Below, in pieces: positions 34,589 to 42,826 of a stretch of 64,000 nucleotides of DNA (position 1 is its first letter; each line of letters begins with the position of its first letter). The stretch spans positions 124,001 to 188,000 of the forward strand of contig NZ_JNXG01000015.1 of the NCBI RefSeq assembly GCF_000717025.1, written 5' to 3'. Both the position numbers and the translations under genes were made by a program. The notes under the pieces were generated by a model. It ran no database searches and was not told where the DNA came from. It saw only the letters and a list, made by a program, of their open reading frames with translations. Source of the DNA: Streptomyces atroolivaceus. Lineage in GTDB: Bacteria; Actinomycetota; Actinomycetes; Streptomycetales; Streptomycetaceae.

Positions 34589-35827
34589 TCATCGGAGTTC
34601 ATCGAGGGCTGCTGCGAAAATGCTCAGCGCTCGGGCCACATGGGGCAATTCCAAGGGCTCCACCGCAGTGAGGGACTCCATCTGCTGCTCCGGGGTTGAG
34701 CCGAGCAGCGGGCCGGTGCTCAGTCGAACCCTCAGTGCTCCCAGCTCGTCCCCGAACCGGTGCCCGCCGGGAGCGGGGGCGCCGAGACGGTGCGTCAGGT
34801 ACTCCTCCAGTTCCATGGAGTCGGTGACGCCCCGGGCCGCCAGCCGGGTGCGCAGCGGGCCGAGGTCGGCGTAGAGGTGGCGGCCGGCCTGCGGCGGCCT
34901 GGCCAGGGCGCCGACGGTGAGCACCGCGCGGTGTGCGGCGGAGGCGATGTGGGCCTGGAGGTGCGCCGCCTGCCGGATCCGGACCCTGACGGCCTCGGGT
35001 TCCCCCAGTGCGTGGGCGGCGGCCCTGGCGACCGGCTCCGCGACGAGGGCGCCGAGCGCGGTCAGGATGTCGAGGACCCTGGCGCGGCGCGCGGCGGCAC
35101 GCCCGGTGGCCGGAAAGCGTGCCACGGCTACCGGCCAGGCTGACGGCGTGAGGGATCCCGCCAGGTCGGACAGGACGGTCACGTCGTCGGGGCACATCTC
35201 GGCGGGGCTGAGCAGGACGGTCTCGTGCGGCCGGTGCAGGGTGTCGCGCCAGGTCTCGTCGCTGACGATGTGGAGCCCTTCGGAGACCGCCGCCTCGCAC
35301 GCCTCACGGACCAGTTCCGGCGGGGCGAGGGTCGCGGTCGGGTCGTCGGCCACGGAGATGAGGAGCAGCCGGGGTCTGCCGCCCTCGGCGCGCACCCTGC
35401 GTACGGTCTCCAGGAGGGCGTACGGGTCGGGGATGCCGCCGCACTCGGCCGGCGTGGGCACGTGATAGGCGGGCCGGCCGAGCAGGCGTGCCTGCGGCAT
35501 CCAGGTGGCGGGGCACGGCCTCGGCATGAGCACGTCGCCGCCGTGGGCCGCGATCAACGCGAGCAGCAGCGGCTGGGGCCCCGGGGCCGCGGCGATGCCC
35601 TCGGGGCCGCCGTGCAGACTCCGCCGGTCCCAGTAGGCAGCGGCCGCCTCCCGCAGGATCGTTCCGCCTCCGGGCGGCTCGGGACGGGTGCGCGCGGCCG
35701 AGGCGGCGAGTACGCCGGCGAGCTCCGGCAGCACGGGGAGACCGGGGTCGGGGGCGGGCGGCCCGTACCGGACCGGACCGTGGTCCTCCCCGAGGGGGCG
35801 GGGCGGCTTCCGTTCGCTCCAGTGCAT
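34589..35827 (-). CDS. Aminotransferase-fold protein lacking the cofactor-binding lysine
   Basis: This 412-residue protein has the class I/II aminotransferase layout: PGPQPLLLALIAAHGGDVLMP (residues about 82-102), AECGGIPDPYALLETVRR, ISVADDPTATLAP (in place of NPxNPTG), HIVSDETW at 187-194 with the Asp that contacts the pyridine nitrogen, and a late ALRVRLSTGP Arg. The loop that should hold SxSK reads VLSDLAGSLTPSAWP (218-232) and has no Lys. The only Lys in the whole protein is Lys7. A normal internal aldimine is therefore impossible. It is first in an operon with the NAPE-PLD-like hydrolase. GGAGG precedes ATG 35827. It may bind PLP or PMP non-covalently, or act as a structural or regulatory protein. 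Confidence 0.85.
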   Translation of the reverse strand: MHWSERKPPRPLGEDHGPVRYGPPAPDPGLPVLPELAGVLAASAARTRPEPPGGGTILREAAAAYWDRRSLHGGPEGIAAAPGPQPLLLALIAAHGGDVLMPRPCPATWMPQARLLGRPAYHVPTPAECGGIPDPYALLETVRRVRAEGGRPRLLLISVADDPTATLAPPELVREACEAAVSEGLHIVSDETWRDTLHRPHETVLLSPAEMCPDDVTVLSDLAGSLTPSAWPVAVARFPATGRAAARRARVLDILTALGALVAEPVARAAAHALGEPEAVRVRIRQAAHLQAHIASAAHRAVLTVGALARPPQAGRHLYADLGPLRTRLAARGVTDSMELEEYLTHRLGAPAPGGHRFGDELGALRVRLSTGPLLGSTPEQQMESLTAVEPLELPHVARALSIFAAALDELR

Positions 35828-35945
35828 CCCGGGGCCTCCCTCCGCCTGCGTCGCCCTCAGGGCCCTTTATACGGAGGTTCCCCGGGGTCCGCCCGCGCAC
35901 GGGCTCCGGACGCCGGCAGAAATACGCTCTTCGGCCCGTGCCCGC

Positions 35946-36794
35946 TCACCCGGCGAACGGGGTCCCCGGCAGCCCCTGTCCCGCGTCGGGCAGCACGAGC
36001 AGGGAGCCCGACAGAGGGTGCGGCGCCTCCAGACCCGTCCGCGCGGTGGACACGTACAGGTCGCGCAGACCGGGACCGCCGAACGCGCACGCCGTGGGAC
36101 GCGGGACCGGCAGCTCCACGACCCGGTCCAGCCGGCCGTCGGGGGTGTGGCGCCGGATCGCCGAACCGTCCCAGAGGGCGACCCACACACAGCCGTCGGC
36201 GTCCACGGTCAGCCCGTCGGGCCACCCGGAACCGCTCTCGACGGCGGCGAAGGGGCGCCGGTTCAGGACGCGCTCCCCGTCCACGTCGAAGACGTCGATA
36301 CGCCGGGTGGGGGTGTCGGTGTAGTACATGAGCCGGCCGTCGGGGCTCCATCCGGTGCCGTTGCTGACCGTGACCGTGTCCAGGACGCGGCTCACCGTGC
36401 CGTCCGGCGCGATCCGGGACAGGGTGCCTCCGCCCTCGGCCTCGTCGTAGCGCATGGTGCCCGCCCAGAGCGCGCCGTCCGGCGCCACGGCCGCGTCGTT
36501 GCCACGCCGCCCGGGAGCCGGATCGTGGACCAGCCACGAGAAGGAACCGTCGGCGTCGTACAGTCCCGCTCCGTCCCGCAGGACGACCACCAGGCCGCCT
36601 CCCGCCCGCGGCTTGGCCGCCCCGACGTGCTGGCCGGTGGCCATGACCGTACGTCGGCCGGTCGACGGCTCGTAGGTGTGGACACGGGCGGAGAGGATGT
36701 CGACCCAGATCAGCCGCCCCGCCGCGTGGTCCCAGGTGGGTCCTTCACCCAGCTCGGCCTGCTCCCGCACGGCCACCTCCAGGGCCGCCCTCAT
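35946..36794 (-). CDS. SMP-30/gluconolactonase-family protein
   Basis: This 282-residue six-bladed beta-propeller has the SMP-30 metal residues in context: Glu in ELGEGPTW (residues about 14-21), Asn in GRRGNDAAVAPDG and SNGTGWSPDG, and Asp in WPDGLTVDADG. Family members hydrolyse sugar lactones such as gluconolactone or arabinolactone. Its ATG overlaps the stop of an IclR regulator (ATGA, 36791-36794), so the regulator and enzyme are one operon, a common arrangement for sugar-acid use. No matching dehydrogenase or dehydratase is next to it. Confidence 0.92.
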   Translation of the reverse strand: MRAALEVAVREQAELGEGPTWDHAAGRLIWVDILSARVHTYEPSTGRRTVMATGQHVGAAKPRAGGGLVVVLRDGAGLYDADGSFSWLVHDPAPGRRGNDAAVAPDGALWAGTMRYDEAEGGGTLSRIAPDGTVSRVLDTVTVSNGTGWSPDGRLMYYTDTPTRRIDVFDVDGERVLNRRPFAAVESGSGWPDGLTVDADGCVWVALWDGSAIRRHTPDGRLDRVVELPVPRPTACAFGGPGLRDLYVSTARTGLEAPHPLSGSLLVLPDAGQGLPGTPFAG

Positions 36795-37564
36795 GCCTGG
36801 GGCCGGTGGTGTCCGAGCCGGCCCGACAGCGCGTCCGCGCCGCCGGCCGCGAGCTGCGCGAGTTCCGCCTCGCGCTCCTCGCTCCAGCGGATCATCGGCA
36901 CGGAGATGGAGAGCGCGGCGACGACCCGTCCGGACCGGTCGCGGACGGGAGCGGCCACACAGCTCACATCCGGGTTCGACTCCCGGTGCTCCACCGCTAT
37001 GCCCCGCTTGCGGACGACGGCGAGGGCTGCCCGCAGCTCCGCCGCGTCGGTGAGGCTGTTGTCGGTCATGGCGATGAGCTCGCGCCCGTCGAGGCGGGCG
37101 TCGAGCTCCGCCTCCGGGAGCGCGGCGAGCAGCAGCTTGCCGACGGAGGTGCAGTGCGCGGGCAGCTTGCGGCCGGCGGCGGAGACCATGCGGACGGCGT
37201 GCGTGGAGTCCACCTTGGCGATGTAGATGACCTCGGTGTCCTCCAGGATCGCGACGTGGACCGTCTCGCCGCAGGTCTCGGCGACCTCCCGGGCCACCTG
37301 CTGGCCCTCGGCCGCGAGGTCGAGCTGCTCGGCGTAGCGGCTGCCGAGCTGGTACGAGCGCACGCCGAGCCGGTAGCGGCCCGGCTGTTCCGGGACCGTG
37401 ACCAGGTAGGACCGTGCGGCGAGCGTGGTGAGCAGTTCGTGGACGGTGGTCCGCGGCAGTTGGAGCTTGCGGGTGACCTCGGGCGCGGAAAGGGTCCCCT
37501 CCCCCTGGAGGAAGAGCTCGAGAACATCCAGCGCCCTGGTCACCGCGGGGACGAGTCGCCCCAT
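36791..37564 (-). CDS. IclR-family transcriptional regulator
   Basis: This 257-residue regulator has the IclR N-terminal winged helix (AVTRALDVLELFLQGEGTLSAPEVTRKLQLPRTTVHELL, in residues 7-45, split here only by naming) and a GAF-like effector domain with GETVHVAILEDTEVIYI, LPAHCTSVGKLLLAAL and VAAPVRDRSGRVVAALS. ATG 37564 gives the standard start (MGRLVPAVTRALDVLE); the frame is open to 37612. It probably controls its own operon with the SMP-30 gene and responds to a sugar acid. Confidence 0.93.
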   Translation of the reverse strand: MGRLVPAVTRALDVLELFLQGEGTLSAPEVTRKLQLPRTTVHELLTTLAARSYLVTVPEQPGRYRLGVRSYQLGSRYAEQLDLAAEGQQVAREVAETCGETVHVAILEDTEVIYIAKVDSTHAVRMVSAAGRKLPAHCTSVGKLLLAALPEAELDARLDGRELIAMTDNSLTDAAELRAALAVVRKRGIAVEHRESNPDVSCVAAPVRDRSGRVVAALSISVPMIRWSEEREAELAQLAAGGADALSGRLGHHRPQA

Positions 37565-37779
37565 GATTGCCCGCCAATCTCGTTCGACACTCCGGCCAAT
37601 GACCGGAATCACGAACGCAGGCTAGCCGCAGGAAACTTGTCCCGGCAACGCCCTCGGCCCGGCGGAACGGGCCGGGAAGGGGCAATTCCCTGCAATCCGC
37701 CCGATTCGATCAGGATTCCGCCGAGCTCGCTGTGCGCGCCTCCTGGTTCACCGCCCGGTCGCAGGGTATTCGCTGTCCC

Positions 37780-39273
37780 ATGTCGACGAACAGCTTCCCC
37801 TCCCCCGGCCAGTGGCGGGCCCGGTTCCACCAGCGAGATCTTGCCGCGTTCCAGCGCGTGGCACAGAGACACTGGCCCGGTGCCGACGCCGTCCTGCCCC
37901 GGCTGAGCCGCAGCGCCAACCACGGGCTGCTGTGGTTCGGAGCCGCCGCGGGCATGGCGGCGCTGGGCTCCAGCGCACGGTCCCGCAGGGCGGCACTGCG
38001 CGGGGTCGCCTCGCTGGCCGTCGCCTCCGCCGCGATCAACACCGTGGGCAAGCAGGCGGTGCGCCGGGAGCGCCCGATACTGGACCTGGTCCCCGTGATG
38101 AGGCAGCTGAAGAGGCAGCCCTTCACGACGTCCTTCCCCTCGGGGCACGCCGCGTCCGCGGCGGCCTTCGCGACGGGCGTCGCCCTGGAGTCCAAGAGCT
38201 GGGGCGCTGTCGTCGCCCCGGTGGCGGCGGCCGTGGCCGCCTCCCGCGTCTACACGGGGGTCCACTATCCGAGCGATGTGGTGGCCGGCGCGGCGCTCGG
38301 CGTAGGAGCCGCGTTCGCACTGCGGGGCGTCGTACCGACCCGCGGACAGCTGCCCGCCCCCGGGCGGCCGCCGGCCGAGGCCCCCGCACTGCCCGCCGGA
38401 CAGGACCTGGTGGTGGTGGTCAACCGGGAGTCCGGCTCCGCTACCGCGGCCGCCGCAGTGATCCGTGACGCGCTGCCGCTCGCGGAGACGGTGGAGTGCG
38501 CACCCTCCGATCTGCCGGGGTGCCTGGAGAAGGCGGCGCGGGAGGGCAAGGCCCTGGGCGTCTGCGGGGGCGACGGGACCGTCAACATGGCGGCGGCCGT
38601 CGCGGCGACCCACGGCCTCCCGCTCGCCGTGTTCCCCGGCGGAACCCTCAACCACTTCGCCTACGACCTCGGGATCGAGACCGTGCACGACACGGTGACG
38701 GCGCTCACCTCGGGGGACGCCGTCCGGGTCGACCTGGGCCGCTTCCGGCCCGGCCCGAAGGGGCCGGACGGGGCGCACGGCTACTTCCTCAACGCCTTCA
38801 GCCTGGGTGTGTATCCGGAGCTCGTGCGGACCCGGGAGCACTGGGCGCCGAGGATCGGCGGCTGGCCCGCGGGAGTGCTCGCGGCTTTCGAGGCCCTGCG
38901 CGGCTCACGCCCCCTCACCGCCGAACTCCAGGGCAGGCAGAGGCCGTTGTGGCTGCTCTTCGTGGGCAACGGACTCTTCCGGCGGGTGGGCCCCGCTCCG
39001 GGCCGCCGGCACAACCTGGCGGACGGCCTGCTGGACGTACGCGTGGTGCACGGCGGCCGCACCCCCGGCCTCCGGTTGCTCGCCGCCGCGATCGCCGGGC
39101 CCCTGAGCCGCTCGCCCGTCCACGCGGCCGTACGGCGCCGCAAGGTGCGGCTCGCCGGGCTCACGCCGGGGACGCCCTACGCCTACGACGGCGAAGTCGC
39201 GCACTCCGGGACCGACTTGCTGATCGACAAGCTTCCCGAGGCACTGACGGTGTACTGCCCGATGCCCTTGTAA
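37780..39273 (+). CDS. PAP2 phosphatase-diacylglycerol kinase fusion
   Basis: This 497-residue protein joins two lipid enzymes. Residues about 55-200 are a PAP2 (lipid phosphatase) domain with motifs KQAVRRERP, SFPSGHAAS and SRVYTGVHYPSD over membrane helices. From about residue 210 a diacylglycerol/sphingosine-kinase-type catalytic domain follows (LVVVVNRESGS, CGGDGTVNMAA, AVFPGGTLNHFA, DGLLDVRVV). The pair could interconvert phosphatidate and diacylglycerol or recycle undecaprenyl lipids. The ATG at 37780 has only a weak upstream CAGGG. It is divergent from the IclR operon. Confidence 0.92.
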   Translation: MSTNSFPSPGQWRARFHQRDLAAFQRVAQRHWPGADAVLPRLSRSANHGLLWFGAAAGMAALGSSARSRRAALRGVASLAVASAAINTVGKQAVRRERPILDLVPVMRQLKRQPFTTSFPSGHAASAAAFATGVALESKSWGAVVAPVAAAVAASRVYTGVHYPSDVVAGAALGVGAAFALRGVVPTRGQLPAPGRPPAEAPALPAGQDLVVVVNRESGSATAAAAVIRDALPLAETVECAPSDLPGCLEKAAREGKALGVCGGDGTVNMAAAVAATHGLPLAVFPGGTLNHFAYDLGIETVHDTVTALTSGDAVRVDLGRFRPGPKGPDGAHGYFLNAFSLGVYPELVRTREHWAPRIGGWPAGVLAAFEALRGSRPLTAELQGRQRPLWLLFVGNGLFRRVGPAPGRRHNLADGLLDVRVVHGGRTPGLRLLAAAIAGPLSRSPVHAAVRRRKVRLAGLTPGTPYAYDGEVAHSGTDLLIDKLPEALTVYCPMPL

Positions 39274-39370
39274 CCAGACCGCATCATGAGACGCCCATCT
39301 CAGGATCCGACATGGCGGCGTACCGTGGCTCCATCGCCTGCGACTGAGGTCCGAGGGAGGACGTACGGCC

Positions 39371-40180
39371 ATGCCGAAGGGAACAGCCGTCTACACACAC
39401 GGCCACCACGAGTCGGTACTGCGCTCGCACCGATGGCGGACCGCCGCCAACTCGGCGGCGTACCTGATCGCCGAACTCCGCCCCGGCCAGGCGGTTCTGG
39501 ACGTGGGCTGCGGGCCGGGCACCATCACCGCCGACATCGCGGCGCTGGTGGCGCCCGGCCGTGTGACCGCGGTGGACACGAACCGCGACGTACTGGACCG
39601 CGCGGCGGAAACCGCCGCCGGACGCGGCCTGGAGAACGTGGAGTTCACCACCGCGGATGTCCACTCCCTGGACTTCCCCGACGACTCCTTCGACGTGGTC
39701 CACGCCCATCAGGTCCTCCAGCACGTGGGTGACCCGGTCCGGGCACTGCGCGAGATGCGGCGTGTCTGCCGCCCCGGCGGCGTCGTCGCGGCCCGCGACA
39801 GCGACTACGCGGCCATGACCTGGTACCCCGAGGTGCCCGGGATGCGGGAGTGGCAGGAGCTGTACGGCCGGGTGGCCCGCGCCAACGGCGGCGAGCCCGA
39901 CGCCGGCCGCCGTCTGCTGTCCTGGGCCCGGCAGGCCGGCTTCACCGACATCACCCCGACGGCGGCCGCCTGGTGTTTCGCCACCCCGGAGAACCGCGCC
40001 TGGTGGAGCGGCCTGTGGGCGGACCGTACGACCGCGTCGGTGTACGCGCGGCTGGCGGTGGACGGTGGCCACGCGAGTGCCGGACAGCTGACGGCGATCG
40101 CGGATGCCTGGCGCGCGTGGGGCGAGGAGCCCGACGCGTGGTTCATGGTGCCCCACGGCGAGGTGCTCTGCCGGGCATGA
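39371..40180 (+). CDS. Class I SAM-dependent methyltransferase
   Basis: This 269-residue enzyme has SAM motif I VLDVGCGPGTITADIA (residues about 41-56), acidic VTAVDTNRDVL, motif II ADVHSLDFPDDSFDVVHAHQVLQHV and motif III VCRPGGVVAARDS. It resembles UbiE/COQ5-type (Methyltransf_11) enzymes. The C-terminal 100 residues (GGEPDAGRRLLSWARQAGFTDI) match a common actinobacterial subgroup. Substrate unknown. It lies upstream of a VOC protein on the same strand with a 54-nt gap. Confidence 0.92.
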   Translation: MPKGTAVYTHGHHESVLRSHRWRTAANSAAYLIAELRPGQAVLDVGCGPGTITADIAALVAPGRVTAVDTNRDVLDRAAETAAGRGLENVEFTTADVHSLDFPDDSFDVVHAHQVLQHVGDPVRALREMRRVCRPGGVVAARDSDYAAMTWYPEVPGMREWQELYGRVARANGGEPDAGRRLLSWARQAGFTDITPTAAAWCFATPENRAWWSGLWADRTTASVYARLAVDGGHASAGQLTAIADAWRAWGEEPDAWFMVPHGEVLCRA

Positions 40181-40234
40181 CCGCGGGGCGGGGAACCGTC
40201 ACATCCGGCGTGATCGGCAACTACCCTCGTGGGC

Positions 40235-40588
40235 ATGGAAATCCTGGGAACCACGCTGCGTATCTGCGTCGACGACCTGGAGGCCTCGGTGGCCTTCTAC
40301 GAGGGCCTGACCGGCACACCGGCACTGCGCTTCGAGCGCGGCGGGGTCTCGGTGGCCGCGATCGGGTGTTTTCTGCTGATGAGCGGCCCAGAGGCGGAAC
40401 TGGAGGTGCTGCGCAAGGTCTCGGCGACCATCGCGGTCAAGGACGTCGACGAGGCTCACGCGGCCTTGAACCGGGTGGGCGCGAAGGTCGTCGCGGGCCC
40501 GGTGCCCACCCCGGCCGGCCGCAATCTGATCGCCCTGCACCCCGACGGTTCGGTCTTCGAGTACGTCGACCGGAACGTGCCCGCCTGA
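40235..40588 (+). CDS. VOC-superfamily (glyoxalase-fold) protein
   Basis: This 117-residue protein has the two beta-alpha-beta modules of the VOC fold (LRICVDDLEASVAFYEGL; ATIAVKDVDEAHAALNRVG, then IALHPDGSVFEYVDR). The late Glu in VFEYVD is the usual metal residue. ATG 40235 is preceded by no ribosome binding site, but TACCCT lies 7 nt upstream, so the mRNA may be leaderless. GTG 40229 is the alternative. Function unknown. Confidence 0.85.
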   Translation: MEILGTTLRICVDDLEASVAFYEGLTGTPALRFERGGVSVAAIGCFLLMSGPEAELEVLRKVSATIAVKDVDEAHAALNRVGAKVVAGPVPTPAGRNLIALHPDGSVFEYVDRNVPA

Positions 40589-40669
40589 CGGTGTTCAGCC
40601 GATGACCGCCGCCGGGGCGTGGCACCGTCGGCCGGTTCCCGCGCCGCCGCCGGCGCGCGCCCCGGACGG

Positions 40670-41587
40670 TCAACGGCCCTGCGCGTCGGGCCCCGACTCG
40701 GTGAAGGCGTCCACGACCAGGTCGGTGAGCAGCGCGCCGGCCGTGCCGTCGGGGTCCAGATCCGGGTCGTAGATGGTGATGTTGAGCCCCACGCAGCGGG
40801 GTGACCTGACGAGTGTGCGCAGCAGCGTGGCGAGTTCGCCGGGGAAGAGACCGCCGTCGTCCGGGCTGTCGACGGCCGGCATCACGCTCGGGTCGAGTAC
40901 GTCGGCATCGAGGTGGACCCAGAAGCCGTCGAGGACGGGGACCTCCAGGGACTGGACGACTCCGCGGGCGATCTCGGCGGGCCCCCACTCCCTGATCTCC
41001 CCCACCGTCGCGTTGGAGATCTTCAACGCGGTCATCTCGGCACGGTCCTCGTCGTCATCACGCATGCCGAAGAGCCGGACGTCCTCGTCCTTGAGATAGG
41101 GCCCCAGCCCTTCCAGATCGGTGAGATCGGCCTGCCCGCGTCCGGTGGAGAGGGCCAGCTCCTCGCCGCCCGCCGCGCCGATCCGGTCGCTGTTGCCCGG
41201 GTGCCGGAAGTCCGCCGAGCCGTCGATCGCGGCGAGCCCGTAACGGCCGATGCGGCGCAGGGCCAGGGTGGCGCCGAGCTGGATCGAACAGTCACCGCCG
41301 AGGACGACGGGGAATTCGCCCGCCCTGACGTGCTCCTCGATACGGTCGGCGAGCGTGCGGGTGTACCGCGCGATGGCTGCGGCGTTGAAGACCCCGTCGC
41401 CTTCCTGCCAGTCACCGCGGTCGTAGCGGGGCGGTACGACGACACCGCCTTCGCGCGCCCCGAGCCGCTGCACGATCCGCTGTTCCCGGAGTGCGCCCGC
41501 CAGTTTGTAGCAGCCGGGTACGGTGCCAGGCGCGGGGGGCCGCAGCCCGAGGTTCGAGGGGGCGTCGAGGACCACACGTGTGCGCAT
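40670..41587 (-). CDS. Arginase/ureohydrolase-fold protein with altered metal ligands
   Basis: This 305-residue protein follows the ureohydrolase pattern: PPAPGTVPGCYKLAGAL near the N terminus, GGDCS at 97-101 (GGDHS in arginase), DGSAD at 122-126 (DAHxD in arginase) and intact LDADVLDP at 226-233. The two His that bind manganese in arginase are Cys and Ser here. It may bind metal differently or have lost amidinohydrolase activity. Cys in the first motif is seen in some actinobacterial relatives; Ser in the second is less expected. ATG 41587 used; ATG 41596 possible; neither has a clear ribosome binding site. Confidence 0.85.
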   Translation of the reverse strand: MRTRVVLDAPSNLGLRPPAPGTVPGCYKLAGALREQRIVQRLGAREGGVVVPPRYDRGDWQEGDGVFNAAAIARYTRTLADRIEEHVRAGEFPVVLGGDCSIQLGATLALRRIGRYGLAAIDGSADFRHPGNSDRIGAAGGEELALSTGRGQADLTDLEGLGPYLKDEDVRLFGMRDDDEDRAEMTALKISNATVGEIREWGPAEIARGVVQSLEVPVLDGFWVHLDADVLDPSVMPAVDSPDDGGLFPGELATLLRTLVRSPRCVGLNITIYDPDLDPDGTAGALLTDLVVDAFTESGPDAQGR

Positions 41588-41733
41588 GCGGACCATACTT
41601 GCCGCCGGGCGGACGGATGTCTCCCCGATCGGCCGATCATCCGTTCGGCCTGCCGGCCCGGACGGCTTCCGCCGCGGCAGGTCCGGCTCCTTCCGACGGG
41701 CCCTCCGGGCGGGCCGCGCTCATCCCCACGCGC

Positions 41734-42774
41734 TCATCCCCACGTCCGGCCGGCCAGCGGAGCGGTGTCCTCTCCCTCCCCGCGGGAGACGCCGTGGAGG
41801 AAGGCGCGCAGTGCCTCTGCCGCGGAGTACGCGGGCCGCCAGCCCAGCTCTTCGCGGGCCCGGTCGCTGTTCATGACGGGGAGCCGCAGCACGGCGTCGA
41901 ACAGGTGCGGGGAGGCGGGCACGGCGCGCGTCCGCCACGCGGCGGCCAGAGCTCCCCGCACCAGCGCAGCCGGGGCGCGCACGACACGGGCGTCGAGCAG
42001 TTCGCCGAGCTGCCGGGCGTCGGTCACGGAGTCCGCGGCCAGGTTGAAGGCGCCCCGGACGTCGTTGACGACCGCGAGCCGGTAGGCCTCGGCCGCGTCG
42101 TCCGTGTGCAGCACCTGGAAGCGCAGCCCCTCGAGGTCGGGGACGAACGGCAGCAGGTCGGAGCGGATCAGCACGCCCGGCAGGTAGCGGCCGCCGAAGA
42201 TCCGGCGCTGTTCGCTGGCGGCCGTCCTCTTGAACAGGAACCCGGGGCGCATGCGCACCACCCTGGTCTGCGGGTTCCGCAGCTCGAAGGTGTCGAGGAC
42301 CCGTTCGAGATAGGCCTTCTCGCGGCAGTACGCCGCATCCGGCCACCCGTGGGTGGGCCACTGCTCGTCCACCCCCGGTTCCCGCTTCGGCCCCGGCGAG
42401 TAGGCGCCCACCGACGAGGCGTGGACGAGGACGGGGACGCCCGCGTCCCGAACCGCGCCGAAGACCCGCAGCGAGCCCTCCACATTGCTCCGCCAGGTGA
42501 CGACGGGGTCGTGCGTGGGCTGGAAGCGCCAGGCGAGGTGGATCACGGCGTCGGCGCCGGCCAGGTGCTCCCGCAGCCGCCGCGGACTGTCGCCGTGCTC
42601 GAGATCGACCGTGCCCCACTCCACGCCCGGCACGGTGAGACCCGGCCGCCGTCGCGCCAGGCCGAGGACCGAGGCGACGGAGGGATCCTTCACCAGTGCC
42701 CGGACGACACTGGTCCCGACGTTCCCGGTGGCGCCGGTGACCACCACGCGCCGGCCCCGGGGTGCGTTCGTCAT
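41734..42774 (-). CDS. NAD-dependent epimerase/dehydratase (extended SDR)
   Basis: This 346-residue Rossmann enzyme has the extended-SDR cofactor motif VVVTGATGNVGTSVV (residues 10-24), DLEHGD, ADAVIHLAW, catalytic Ser in VHASSVGAYSPG and YxxxK as YCREK. AGGAGG precedes ATG 42774. It could act on a nucleotide sugar or a small carbonyl; neighbours give no hint. It starts 53 nt after the end of the zinc dehydrogenase gene on the same strand, so the two are probably co-transcribed. Confidence 0.9.
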   Translation of the reverse strand: MTNAPRGRRVVVTGATGNVGTSVVRALVKDPSVASVLGLARRRPGLTVPGVEWGTVDLEHGDSPRRLREHLAGADAVIHLAWRFQPTHDPVVTWRSNVEGSLRVFGAVRDAGVPVLVHASSVGAYSPGPKREPGVDEQWPTHGWPDAAYCREKAYLERVLDTFELRNPQTRVVRMRPGFLFKRTAASEQRRIFGGRYLPGVLIRSDLLPFVPDLEGLRFQVLHTDDAAEAYRLAVVNDVRGAFNLAADSVTDARQLGELLDARVVRAPAALVRGALAAAWRTRAVPASPHLFDAVLRLPVMNSDRAREELGWRPAYSAAEALRAFLHGVSRGEGEDTAPLAGRTWG

Positions 42775-42826
42775 CGCTCCTCCTGTTCCCCGCACCGGAC
42801 CACGGCCCGGCGGGACACGGGGACGG

